In this document: piece by piece, positions 7,414-15,860 of the stretch
Layout of the letters: the number at the start of each line of letters is the position of its first letter
Position numbering within the stretch: the first letter of the stretch is position 1
Assembly: GCA_040505895.1 (NCBI GenBank)
Contig: JBEVXU010000031.1
Coordinates: 43,741 to 107,740 of the forward strand
DNA: 64,000 nt
Source: Vondammii sp040505895
Lineage (GTDB): Bacteria > Pseudomonadota > Gammaproteobacteria > Chromatiales > Chromatiaceae
Direction of reading: 5' to 3'
Made by a program: the position numbers and the translations under genes
The notes under the pieces: model-generated
Seen by the model: only the letters and a program-made list of their open reading frames with translations
Databases searched by the model: none
Told to the model about the DNA's origin: nothing

Positions 7414-7899
7414 ATGTGTAAAATAGAAATCAAGCCAATATCAGATTACGATTACCATGAGCTATCTTTGATGGTAGGAGAGTTATTGTCTGAAATAATG
7501 GAGGCAATTAATGAAAAAGCATTTAATTATGATCAGTCTAAAACAAAAGAAAGAGCAAAAGAATATATTGAAAAAGAAAAATATTGGGTGTTCATAGCTA
7601 AAGATTATACGTCTGGCAAAACTGTAGGCTTTGTTTCACTTTATGAAAGTTATGCTCTGTATTCTGAAGGAGCTTATGGCACCATACCAGAGCTATATAT
7701 CCGCCCAGAATGGAGGTCTAATAATGCTGGTTCAGAATTATTAATCTCCGCCAGTAAATTTGCCAGTTCAAGAGGCTGGCATAGGCTTGAAGTTACAACC
7801 CCACCTTTGCCTCAGTTTGATAGAACTCTCAAGTTTTATCAAACAAATGGGTTTAAAATATCTGGCGGCAGAAAGTTAATGGTAGAAATAAATGCATAA
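7414..7899 (+). CDS. Cassette 4: GNAT-family N-acetyltransferase
   Basis: A 161-residue GNAT acyltransferase, which would transfer an acetyl group from acetyl-CoA to an amine. Recognisable parts are the beta-strand region WVFIAKDYTSGKTVGFVSLY, the substrate-side strand IPELYIRPEWRSNNAGSELL carrying the acetyl-CoA pyrophosphate loop (R-S-N-N-A-G-S in place of the consensus R/Q-x-x-G-x-G/A), and the C-terminal RLEVTTPPLP with FYQTNGFKISGGR. The first Gly of the loop is Asn here, which occurs in some members. The substrate is unknown; GNAT genes are among the commonest integron cargo, with resistance or toxin roles. Start ATG 7414, weak ribosome binding site; stop inside GCATAAC. Confidence 0.85.
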   Translation: MCKIEIKPISDYDYHELSLMVGELLSEIMEAINEKAFNYDQSKTKERAKEYIEKEKYWVFIAKDYTSGKTVGFVSLYESYALYSEGAYGTIPELYIRPEWRSNNAGSELLISASKFASSRGWHRLEVTTPPLPQFDRTLKFYQTNGFKISGGRKLMVEINA

Positions 7900-7968
7900 C
7901 AATGTAAATCAACCTGACATTTTGTTCGCTAGCGCTCACAAAATGACAGGTTATTTACGGCGTTATGC
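7894..7968 (+). other. attC site 4
   Basis: GCATAAC to GTTATGC, 75 bp. Stem GTAAATcAACCTG with CAGGTTATTTAC (one extrahelical C), continuing CATTTTGT with ACAAAATG. GCATAAC is the exact partner of GTTATGC in attC site 3. Confidence 0.93.
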
Positions 7969-7975
7969 GTAAAAA

Positions 7976-8482
7976 ATGAACTGGTTAATCGACATATTTG
8001 GTAATACTTCCGACCAAGCTAGAGCTATTACGGCAATATTTGTCGCTGCAGTGGCAATAACTGCGGTTTTTATAAACCAGTGGTTTCTATCTAGAAGAGC
8101 TCGAAAAGAAAAACTGATTGAAAAAATAGAGGAAACCTATACGGCTATATCCGCTGCGGAATCCCTTATCGGCGAGGTTCATCTACGTATAGTCGCACCA
8201 CTTAGTTTCGGTGAAGAAAACAAACCTGCTGCCAAGGCACACTTTGAAGCTCTTGAAAAGCTTAGTTATTGCAATATGTTGGCATCTTTGTATTTTAAAA
8301 AGTTATCCGCTGATATAGAAAATATTGAAAAAGAATATCTCCAATCATACATTACATATGTGACCGCTGAATCTTTGCCTGAGTACATGGAAGTCTATAA
8401 AGAACGTAAAAATCCAATTGATAGCCACTTTAAAAACCTCTACATGACGTTAAATAGAATTATGAAGGGGGTGATGCATTAG
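7976..8482 (+). CDS. Cassette 5: membrane-anchored helical protein of unknown function
   Basis: A 168-residue protein. After a short leader, one membrane helix (about residues 17-37, ITAIFVAAVAITAVFINQWF) is followed by a basic stop-transfer segment (LSRRARKEK) and a largely helical, charged cytoplasmic region with coiled-coil character (LIEKIEETYTAISAAESLIG and LSADIENIEKEYLQSYI). I recognise no named family, though single-helix plus coiled-coil proteins of this size are common cassette cargo. There is no Shine-Dalgarno before ATG 7976, which lies eight bases after the left box. The stop precedes the closing box GCATAAC by six bases. Confidence 0.7.
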   Translation: MNWLIDIFGNTSDQARAITAIFVAAVAITAVFINQWFLSRRARKEKLIEKIEETYTAISAAESLIGEVHLRIVAPLSFGEENKPAAKAHFEALEKLSYCNMLASLYFKKLSADIENIEKEYLQSYITYVTAESLPEYMEVYKERKNPIDSHFKNLYMTLNRIMKGVMH

Positions 8483-8488
8483 TGTCAC

Positions 8489-8549
8489 GCATAACAAAAA
8501 AATCAACCGGAGCGTCGCTGCGCTCCTCCCGGTTATTTAGTCGTTAGAT
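8489..8549 (+). other. attC site 5
   Basis: GCATAAC to GTTAGAT, 61 bp, a short typical site. Stem AAATcAACCGG-AGCG with CGCT-CCCGGTTATTT and an extrahelical C. GCATAAC matches GTTATGC of attC site 4. Confidence 0.93.
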
Positions 8550-8562
8550 TGAAGAATGAAAT

Positions 8563-9198
8563 ATGGAGACAATTCTCATTATTATCGTATCACTGGGGAT
8601 GGGCTTCATCTTTGGTCGAAAAAGAAAAGAGAAGGAAGAAAACAAAGGTGAAGCTGCTGTAAGAAAAGTACTGACAAATCATTGCAAGGAATCTACAGCG
8701 CATATACTGAACAACATAACATTAGAATTTAAAGATGGGACAACTCAGATTGATCATATACTCATTACGAAAAATGGTATTTTAGTAATCGAAACAAAGC
8801 ACTATTCTGGGTGGTTGTTTGCAAGTGAAAAGCAAAAACAATGGACGCAGGTGCTATTTAAAGTAAAAAATAGATTCCAAAATCCAATCCTTCAAAACAG
8901 GAAGCATATCCTTGCGGTACAGAAGTTATTGGATTTCATGCCAAAAGATCACATTCAGGGCTTAGTCGTGTTTACAGGCAATGCAGAATTTAAAACTGAT
9001 ATCCCTAAATCAGTAATTAAGCTACACCAACTAACACACTATACTGATTCCATAAGGTTTGCATCCATTACAGAAAACAGAGTTCAATTTTGTGTTGGTC
9101 GCTTAGAGTGTAAGCGTCTTGAAATAACAGCAAGAACAGATGTTGAGCATCAAAGATATTTAGAGCGTAAATTTGGTATTGTGGATGAGGGGTCGTGA
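8563..9198 (+). CDS. Cassette 6: membrane-anchored NERD-domain (nuclease-related) protein
   Basis: A 211-residue protein with an N-terminal helix (METILIIIVSLGMGFIFGRK) and then a NERD domain: EAAVRKVL, LEFKDGTTQIDHILITKNGI, LVIETKHYSGWLF, FQNPILQNRKHILAVQKLL. The IDHI and VIETK strands supply the D...ExK residues of the PD-(D/E)xK nuclease core, so a nucleic-acid cutting function is possible. NERD domains are named for this resemblance, but few have been tested. It is a second nuclease-like product in the same array as the large STAND protein, which hints at defence cargo. ATG 8563 has no strong ribosome binding site. The cassette closes at ATCTAAC, seven bases after the stop. Confidence 0.85.
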   Translation: METILIIIVSLGMGFIFGRKRKEKEENKGEAAVRKVLTNHCKESTAHILNNITLEFKDGTTQIDHILITKNGILVIETKHYSGWLFASEKQKQWTQVLFKVKNRFQNPILQNRKHILAVQKLLDFMPKDHIQGLVVFTGNAEFKTDIPKSVIKLHQLTHYTDSIRFASITENRVQFCVGRLECKRLEITARTDVEHQRYLERKFGIVDEGS

Positions 9199-9204
9199 AA
9201 ATCA

Positions 9205-9286
9205 ATCTAACAATCAAAATTCACACGGACGTCAAAAAGCGCCGCTGCGCTCTGCTTTTTTCCTCCGGTGATTTTGGGCGTTAAGT
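9205..9286 (+). other. attC site 6
   Basis: ATCTAAC to GTTAAGT, 82 bp. Stem CAAAATtCACaCGG with CCGGTGATTTTG and extrahelical bases. ATCTAAC matches GTTAGAT of attC site 5. Confidence 0.92.
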
Positions 9287-9301
9287 GTAAAAAGGATAAA
9301 G

Positions 9302-9754
9302 ATGGATCTTGCCTCAAATCTACCAGTCATTCTCCCACTCGCTACAGAATGGGCTGATGAAAGAAGCGCAGAAATACAAACACATGGCAGTGCGCTGAAT
9401 AATCAGGGCATTGAGCTAGCGAAAAAAGTAGGTGTTTCTTACCCAGAAAAAGTAAAGGTCATGGAAGTGCCAACGTTGCCAATGCCTAGTAATCCGATAC
9501 TCAAGGAAGCTGCGCTTAGCACGGGGCTTTTGGGCCCTAATACGATCGGCCTTACCTTAGGGCACTCGATCTATATTTGCAGCGGTAGAATGACAAAGCG
9601 ATTACTTTCTCATGAACTGCGACATGTGCATCAATATGAAAGACATGGATCAATATCAAGGTTTCTAACAGAGTACCTTTCGCAGATAGCAACCCATGGG
9701 TACAACGAAGCACCGTTGGAAATAGATGCGAGAGCACATGAAATACACACTTAA
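9302..9754 (+). CDS. Cassette 7: small putative HExxH-type metallopeptidase-like protein
   Basis: A 150-residue soluble protein. Its best landmark is LLSHELRHVHQYERHG (about residues 101-116). H-E-L-R-H is an HExxH zinc site, and the following H-Q-Y-E context resembles the DUF4157-like and minimal-peptidase families, where HELxHVxQ is conserved. A possible third ligand lies in the downstream APLEIDARAHE segment. The upstream strand IGLTLGHSIYIC precedes it as in those families. Peptidase activity is inferred, not shown. Shine-Dalgarno AAGGA is seven bases before ATG 9302. The stop TAA lies inside the closing box ACTTAAC. Confidence 0.7.
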   Translation: MDLASNLPVILPLATEWADERSAEIQTHGSALNNQGIELAKKVGVSYPEKVKVMEVPTLPMPSNPILKEAALSTGLLGPNTIGLTLGHSIYICSGRMTKRLLSHELRHVHQYERHGSISRFLTEYLSQIATHGYNEAPLEIDARAHEIHT

Positions 9755-9814
9755 CAAAGCCTTTCATCGGTCACAGGCGCTATCGCGCCTGCTCCGCTGA
9801 AGGCGACGTTAGCG
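9749..9814 (+). other. attC site 7
   Basis: ACTTAAC to GTTAGCG, 66 bp. Stem GCCTTtCAtCGG with CCGcTGAAGGC, apical GGCGC/GCGCC pair. ACTTAAC matches GTTAAGT of attC site 6. The right box GTTAGCG opens the giant cassette. Confidence 0.92.
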
Positions 9815-9842
9815 AGCTGGCCTCATAAAAAGGATTGTTCTT

Positions 9843-12800
9843 TTGGCGATACCTTCAAGAATTAAACCCTCACAACTAACACGCGTTGGATACACATACC
9901 AAGACCTCATGTGTATTCGCATGCTGGTAAATTGGTTCCATGATCCAGAGAAATACCAATGGATAAGCTTGGAGGGCAATCAAAAGCTTGGCCACGTTAA
10001 AAGCCTTGATGATGTTATTTGTTTTACAGCCAGTGGAAAATATGAACTTTACCAAGTCAAATTCACAATTGATTCTGAACGCGACGACTTGCGTTTAGAT
10101 TTCGATTGGCTGCTCAAAAAAAAGGGTAAGGGCACATCTCTAATCGAAAAATGGTCAGCTGACATTGAGAAGTTTTGCTCTTCCGGCGAGATATCCATAG
10201 CCAAGCTAATTACAAATAGAATACCTGGCCAACTTTTATCAAATTGCCTAAAAGACAACAAAGTTGAATACAACCTAGTTCCAGATGATATCAAGTCAAA
10301 GATATCTGCCCAACTCGGCAGTGAAGATAAGGCCATAGCTTTCTTCACAAACCTCATTTTTGAACATAGCCAAAGGGAAATTGACGATTTAGAGCTGCAA
10401 TTACATGATTCACTTGTACCAGACCATGCTAACAACGAAAGTTGGCTACAGTTATTAAAAACTGTTGAGCGCTGGGCTTCGCGAAAAAGTGAACCGGCAC
10501 CAGATGGTAGAATTTACCTTAAACACATACATGAAATTTTATCGCTCGGCTCTAAGAGTACTATTTCTCAGTTTTTTGAAGTACCTGGCGGATACAGACC
10601 ACCAACAGAGGAATTTCATAATGAAATTCTTAACAAAACCACCAAGCCCGGCTGTCATGTTATCTCTGGATTGCCAGGAATGGGGAAAAGTACCTTTCTA
10701 TCTTTTTTAACCGACCAACTAATAGAAACAAAAACGCCCGTCATTCGACATCATTATTATTTATCTCCTCAGTTTATTGGCGACAGAATTGCCTTTAATA
10801 ATGCGGCTCAGTCATTGCAAAGTCAGATCAAAACCCTTTATCCCAATGACTTCGATAGCGACAAACTTGACCCGCAGCAGCTAGAGACGTGGATAAGCAA
10901 AGCGGCAGATAAGGCGGCGGAAAACAACAAAACACTAGTTATCATAATTGATGGATTAGATCATGTTTATCGTGAAAGATCGGATATAAGCCAACTTGAA
11001 CACTTAGTTAATCGGATTACTCCCTTCAAAGATAAGATTTGTTTGCTGTTTGGAACGCAGCCAATAAGCGACGAGTATCTTCCCAATTCTCTGTTACGCT
11101 CAGCGCCAAGAGAACTCTCCTGGATCGATATCCCCCCTATGGGTCTTGATGCCATCAAGTCGAGACTAGACTTCATAGTGTCAAGTGAAGAAATCAAAGT
11201 AGTTGGCGATGATGGTCACCAGCGTAGCGAAATAGTAGAAATTTCACAGACTCTACTCAACATTTCACATGGATATCCACTTCATATCATTTATTCACTA
11301 AATAGTTTGCAGTTAGCAGATAAGAATATTAGCAAATATGATGTAGAGCGGCTCCCTACATGCCCTGATGGCGATATTCACGAATATTACGAGAATTTAT
11401 GGGTATCACTATCTGAAGGAGCAAGAGAAATTCTTCTTCTTATAGCGAATGCGGATTTTTCATGGCCGGACAAAACGCACATAAGCTACTGTTTTGAGGA
11501 TAGCCTCACTTTCCAAAACTGCTTTTCAGAAATTCAACACCTTATAGAACAAAGACTAAGTGGAATATCTCCATTCCATGGCAGCCTATTCGTATACCTA
11601 AGACGCAAGGACACCTTCGTTCAGTCAAGAGATAGGCTAAATAGGATTTCTCAAACCTGGATCAATACACACGCGCCAGAGTATTGGAGGTGGGGCTGGG
11701 AATGGATTATTGAAGCCAATCTCGGAAACACCAACCCTCTATTACAAGGCATAAATAGGGGCTGGCTTGTTCAATCTCTCTGCAATGGTTATCCATTAGA
11801 GCATATAGAATACATCTTCAGTGTTGCCGAACATATAGCATTCGACCAAAACCAGTATCCTGAGTTATTGAGACTGCGAATTTTGAAAACAAGACTATTA
11901 AATGGTCCAGAGTTTCAAATACAGAGTTTCAGCGATTTTCTAGACTGCTCATTGAGCATCTCACATGATAATTTTGGCCTTCTTTGGCGAGCGGACAATC
12001 TGAGAATTATCCCAGACAATGAAATTGTTATTATTGCAAAGCATTTTCAAGGAAGAGATGAAAGGATTGTCGATGCATGCGCCAATGAAATCTATCGTAG
12101 AATTCGCTTTTATGCCCGGTTAGAAGACTCTAATCACTACCAAACATTAAGCAGTCTTGTAGATGACTATCTTCATACGCTAGCTAGCTATAGCAATCCC
12201 GATCTAGACGTTATAAATGAGTTCTATGAAAGACTCAATGACAAGGCTTCGTCTTTCACAAAAATTGTCGAGCTGCTCATCCAATATGGCCATAGGCATT
12301 TACTAGTTGATCTATCCCGATTTGACATTCCAGATGATATTACTTCGGCAGTCTGCGACGAAGTCGTTTTAGCCGCAAGCATCGAAGGCGTAACACTAGA
12401 AGGGGAGAGCCCCATATTTAGTAGCACCGATTCCAGCATATATCTGCTTCATCAGCTTTTATCCGGAAACGACATCCAGACAGAGCAACTTGAGGACATT
12501 GAATGCCCTGTTGAGTATGAACACACACGCCATCTTCCTTTTTATGAATACTTTTTTAGAACACTTATATCAAACTTCAAAATATTAGCTGATATTGACG
12601 CGCCGCAACTAACCAACCCCGCAGATATTCAGGAATTTCTCAAGAACGCCTGGCTAACATTCCATTTTGCCTCCTCAAAAATTGCAAAAACCCTTAAGGA
12701 AGGCGGCAAATTCGATATGTCAGATTTGTATGACTCCTTTGCCATTCTCGAACAACCTGACAAGTTCGTGATGGGTTATCAAATTGATGCGGTCTTATTC

Positions 12801-15575
12801 AACATTCGAAAATCTTTAGTCAAAATCGCCATTCACCTAAATATCTTATGCAACTCGATTGATGTGTTTTCAAATCTTGATAAAGATCAACTCGACACAC
12901 TTTCAAAGAGCACTTGGTGGGATTCTAGAGTGTTTTTTGATGTTGCCTCTCAAAATGCAATTTTCAATTTTCCTAAAGAGTCTATTGCTCAAGAATTCAC
13001 CAAACTTTTTGACGGTGAAATACTACGCAGAGATGATACCGCAACGCTAGCAAACGACAGCCTTGACCTAGCAAAATTAGCGATGAATCTTGGTCTTCAT
13101 AACGAAGCCAGGAAGTTTCTTGAGCGTACCGCACTCAATATAGTCGGATATGGCCACAGAAAGGACATTACTTTACATGAGGTTTTTGAAGCCATTCAGG
13201 AATGCTCTGACTCCAACTGCCCTCAAGTTTCTGATTGGCTAAAACGAGTAACAACTTTCACAACCGATGTCTTTGATTTTTCTGAGCGAGAAATTCGACA
13301 TATTCCTGGGTGGTTCACAAAATTATTGGCAAAGCACAACCCAGAACGCCTCGTAGACGAATTTGACTATCATCTATCGGAAGAAAATTGGCATAGAGCG
13401 CACCTTATCCTCGAAAATTTCGTAAAGTCATTTCCACTTTCTACGCAGCCAGAACACTCTTTTCTGAGGTGCATGACAACATTTGATGCGATGAGCGCAT
13501 TAGATGAAAGAAGCAAAGCTAGTGATGTTCTGAAAGGTATTTACGAAGATCAGTGCAAAGTTCTTGGAGGTATGCCCCCACCACCAAGAGAGCGCTCTTC
13601 CACTAAGGAAGATGTCAATACAGACTGTCCTGATGTATCCACTCTACATCCTACCAACCTTACTGATTTTACGGCAGCCTTACATTCAATTTCATACCAG
13701 ATTCGTGAAAAGTTTATTTCGGACTGGATTGCCTACTGGGTTGATCAAGGCCAGGCGAGCACCATTCTCACCTCTTTCAACGACTACTATGACCAAAGCA
13801 AATCAGACTATGAACTGGATAGATGCTTACATAGCATTTTCTTGTTAAGCAAAAAAACCGAAGGGAAGAAAGCAGCTTATAAATGGGCTGTCAGAAATAT
13901 AAAGCTAAACAATTGCTGGAATCCATATTTTTCCTCTGGATCAGAAGAGGCCTTAAAGGAGTACGGCGTTACTTACAGCAAGCATTGGGAAAGCCTTCTC
14001 CGCGACACGATGGCTCCAGGCACTTCCAGCCTACAGAAGGATGAGAACATAGTTGTTCCTTCTACTCAGCTTGTAACTTATTTAGCATCGGCCGGACAGG
14101 TCGTCCTGGCGACCGAGATTACTGAAGTTATGGTCACCAGCCTTGAGGGTGATATAGCGCACCTTTCTTTGACCGAACTGTACTGGTATGACGTTCCTGT
14201 TTCATTCAAAAACATCCCATTGCATCTAATTCTTTTGCACTTCAAGTGGCCGGATAGATACGCCAAACTCCTAACAGCAAAACAGATAGCAGTCCTCTTA
14301 CAGGACGACTCCAATATCGAATTTCGCGCTCTATACCTGCATTTTTTGGCAATGCAACCCTATGAGGTTGATATCGTAGATTATTTATCTGTTTTATTGC
14401 TTGTCGAAGCTCCCCCCTTTACCGAAGAAGAGATTACCAAAAGCATTCACTACTCTTCGCTTATTTCCGATGCACTTCTACTCTCGTTGGATTTAGCAAG
14501 TGAAGAACGGCAGGACTTATCAACTCTATATTCTGAATTTTCAGATGACTTAGTACCGAATAAGGGCAAATATGATAAGTATGCCAACGGTCTTGCATTG
14601 AGGTTTATAGGTGTTATCAAGGAGCTTGAAGAAGAGTATCAAGTCCAACTGGTGAGACATTTTCTTCTTGAATGGGAGAAAATCCATGAAAGGCATTCTT
14701 GTTATATTTTTAGACCTCACAGCTTTTCTAGTGACCAGTTTTATCCTCAAGACAAGATTTTCTGTAGTTTTTCATGGCGAGCAGAAGTATCCATTTTATC
14801 TGCTTATGTCAGAACATTAGCTTATGCTATGCACAAGCACTCCATTCCCGCAGAGGTTTGCTTGCCACATGCTCAAGAGGTATTACCATTCGGTTCTATT
14901 GCTGTAAATCTATCCCCTTCTGATCCACCATACAGTTGGCCCGTATTGGGCGACCTGAGCAAAGATGATCCTTTACCCGGCCAGAAAGAGCTTGAGCAAT
15001 ATTTGGCAAACTTTGCTGCTTCTACTGATGAAATATTGTTACATGCCAACGGCCCTGTTTTAAGAAATCACACTGGCGTATGCCTTGATCTAAAGGTCAT
15101 TCTAGTCTCTCTTCAAAGTTCTGAAATTGACGACCCTAAGATGATGTTTGATTCAATAAATCATGTACGGAATTCTGAGCAAGACATATTCCCTTTAGCC
15201 AAATGGACTTGGCCTTCTTTCTTTGGCAGGTGGGAAATTGACTGGTTATCAAGAGGCTATTTTCGACCTGCTTATTCCGTAGGAGATTTACCAATTAACT
15301 CCGTAAGTCAAAGCGATTCTAGTGTAGAGTATTTCGGCGGCAGTATAAGTAATGGCGCTTGGAGATACTGGGTCAACCAATGGTACCCAGTACATCACGG
15401 AGGCGTAGGCAACTCTCTCGGAACCTATTTTACAGTTTCCAAAGATTTTTTTGAAAAGTTCAAAGAATACATGGGCGGAAATTTCTATCTTATCACCGAA
15501 ATGACTTGTTTTGATAGACGTGATTTCATGCACAATGCGGAGCCAATTAAAACATTTGCAATTTTGCCAGTTTAG
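9843..15575 (+). CDS. Cassette 8: giant Avs-like STAND NTPase with N-terminal Cap4/DUF4297-like nuclease domain
   Basis: A 1,910-residue single ORF filling a 5.9-kb cassette. Residues 1-215 resemble the DUF4297/Cap4 nuclease: VGYTYQDLMCIRMLVNWF, then ISLEG, LDDVICF with Asp57 and ELYQVKFT with Gln71-x-Lys73, a PD-(D/E)xK-type core with QxK. Next is a STAND P-loop NTPase: Walker A GLPGMGKST (276-284), Walker B TLVIIIDGLDHV (364-375) and LLFGTQP as sensor strand. The remaining 1,300 residues are helical, TPR-like in texture, as expected for a ligand-sensing arm. This order is that of Avs-type antiphage proteins, which bind a phage protein, oligomerise and activate the nuclease. The target cannot be read. 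It starts at TTG 9843 with AAGGA upstream; no in-frame ATG gives the same domain edge. No partner gene is in the cassette. Confidence 0.85.
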   Translation: MAIPSRIKPSQLTRVGYTYQDLMCIRMLVNWFHDPEKYQWISLEGNQKLGHVKSLDDVICFTASGKYELYQVKFTIDSERDDLRLDFDWLLKKKGKGTSLIEKWSADIEKFCSSGEISIAKLITNRIPGQLLSNCLKDNKVEYNLVPDDIKSKISAQLGSEDKAIAFFTNLIFEHSQREIDDLELQLHDSLVPDHANNESWLQLLKTVERWASRKSEPAPDGRIYLKHIHEILSLGSKSTISQFFEVPGGYRPPTEEFHNEILNKTTKPGCHVISGLPGMGKSTFLSFLTDQLIETKTPVIRHHYYLSPQFIGDRIAFNNAAQSLQSQIKTLYPNDFDSDKLDPQQLETWISKAADKAAENNKTLVIIIDGLDHVYRERSDISQLEHLVNRITPFKDKICLLFGTQPISDEYLPNSLLRSAPRELSWIDIPPMGLDAIKSRLDFIVSSEEIKVVGDDGHQRSEIVEISQTLLNISHGYPLHIIYSLNSLQLADKNISKYDVERLPTCPDGDIHEYYENLWVSLSEGAREILLLIANADFSWPDKTHISYCFEDSLTFQNCFSEIQHLIEQRLSGISPFHGSLFVYLRRKDTFVQSRDRLNRISQTWINTHAPEYWRWGWEWIIEANLGNTNPLLQGINRGWLVQSLCNGYPLEHIEYIFSVAEHIAFDQNQYPELLRLRILKTRLLNGPEFQIQSFSDFLDCSLSISHDNFGLLWRADNLRIIPDNEIVIIAKHFQGRDERIVDACANEIYRRIRFYARLEDSNHYQTLSSLVDDYLHTLASYSNPDLDVINEFYERLNDKASSFTKIVELLIQYGHRHLLVDLSRFDIPDDITSAVCDEVVLAASIEGVTLEGESPIFSSTDSSIYLLHQLLSGNDIQTEQLEDIECPVEYEHTRHLPFYEYFFRTLISNFKILADIDAPQLTNPADIQEFLKNAWLTFHFASSKIAKTLKEGGKFDMSDLYDSFAILEQPDKFVMGYQIDAVLFNIRKSLVKIAIHLNILCNSIDVFSNLDKDQLDTLSKSTWWDSRVFFDVASQNAIFNFPKESIAQEFTKLFDGEILRRDDTATLANDSLDLAKLAMNLGLHNEARKFLERTALNIVGYGHRKDITLHEVFEAIQECSDSNCPQVSDWLKRVTTFTTDVFDFSEREIRHIPGWFTKLLAKHNPERLVDEFDYHLSEENWHRAHLILENFVKSFPLSTQPEHSFLRCMTTFDAMSALDERSKASDVLKGIYEDQCKVLGGMPPPPRERSSTKEDVNTDCPDVSTLHPTNLTDFTAALHSISYQIREKFISDWIAYWVDQGQASTILTSFNDYYDQSKSDYELDRCLHSIFLLSKKTEGKKAAYKWAVRNIKLNNCWNPYFSSGSEEALKEYGVTYSKHWESLLRDTMAPGTSSLQKDENIVVPSTQLVTYLASAGQVVLATEITEVMVTSLEGDIAHLSLTELYWYDVPVSFKNIPLHLILLHFKWPDRYAKLLTAKQIAVLLQDDSNIEFRALYLHFLAMQPYEVDIVDYLSVLLLVEAPPFTEEEITKSIHYSSLISDALLLSLDLASEERQDLSTLYSEFSDDLVPNKGKYDKYANGLALRFIGVIKELEEEYQVQLVRHFLLEWEKIHERHSCYIFRPHSFSSDQFYPQDKIFCSFSWRAEVSILSAYVRTLAYAMHKHSIPAEVCLPHAQEVLPFGSIAVNLSPSDPPYSWPVLGDLSKDDPLPGQKELEQYLANFAASTDEILLHANGPVLRNHTGVCLDLKVILVSLQSSEIDDPKMMFDSINHVRNSEQDIFPLAKWTWPSFFGRWEIDWLSRGYFRPAYSVGDLPINSVSQSDSSVEYFGGSISNGAWRYWVNQWYPVHHGGVGNSLGTYFTVSKDFFEKFKEYMGGNFYLITEMTCFDRRDFMHNAEPIKTFAILPV

Positions 15576-15645
15576 ATTTATGTATTTCGTTCGTATAGCT
15601 TATTCTCTGAAGGTGGGTCTCAGTGTTTATTGAGCCAGATACTAG

Positions 15646-15729
15646 CGCTAACAAAACCAAGCACAGCGACAGCTTCTCCGTTGCGGCTGCGCCTCCACTA
15701 CAAAGCTGCGCGTGTTGGCGGCGTTATCT
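15646..15729 (+). other. attC site 8
   Basis: CGCTAAC to GTTATCT, 84 bp, 70 bases after the stop of the giant gene. Stem CCAAgCACaGCGaCAGC pairs with GCTGCGCGTGTTGG, three extrahelical bases all on the left arm. CGCTAAC is the exact partner of GTTAGCG in attC site 7, showing that the whole 5.9 kb is one cassette. Confidence 0.92.
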
Positions 15730-15860
15730 TGCAAGAGATGAGTAGTAGTACGAATGCAAATTTTAAATTTTAAATTATAAATTGTCAAAATGATCATATT
15801 CGGTTTATCTGTGACAAGAAAAATTCAAAAATCTGTTCAACTTCTAAAAAAGGAGGATAC

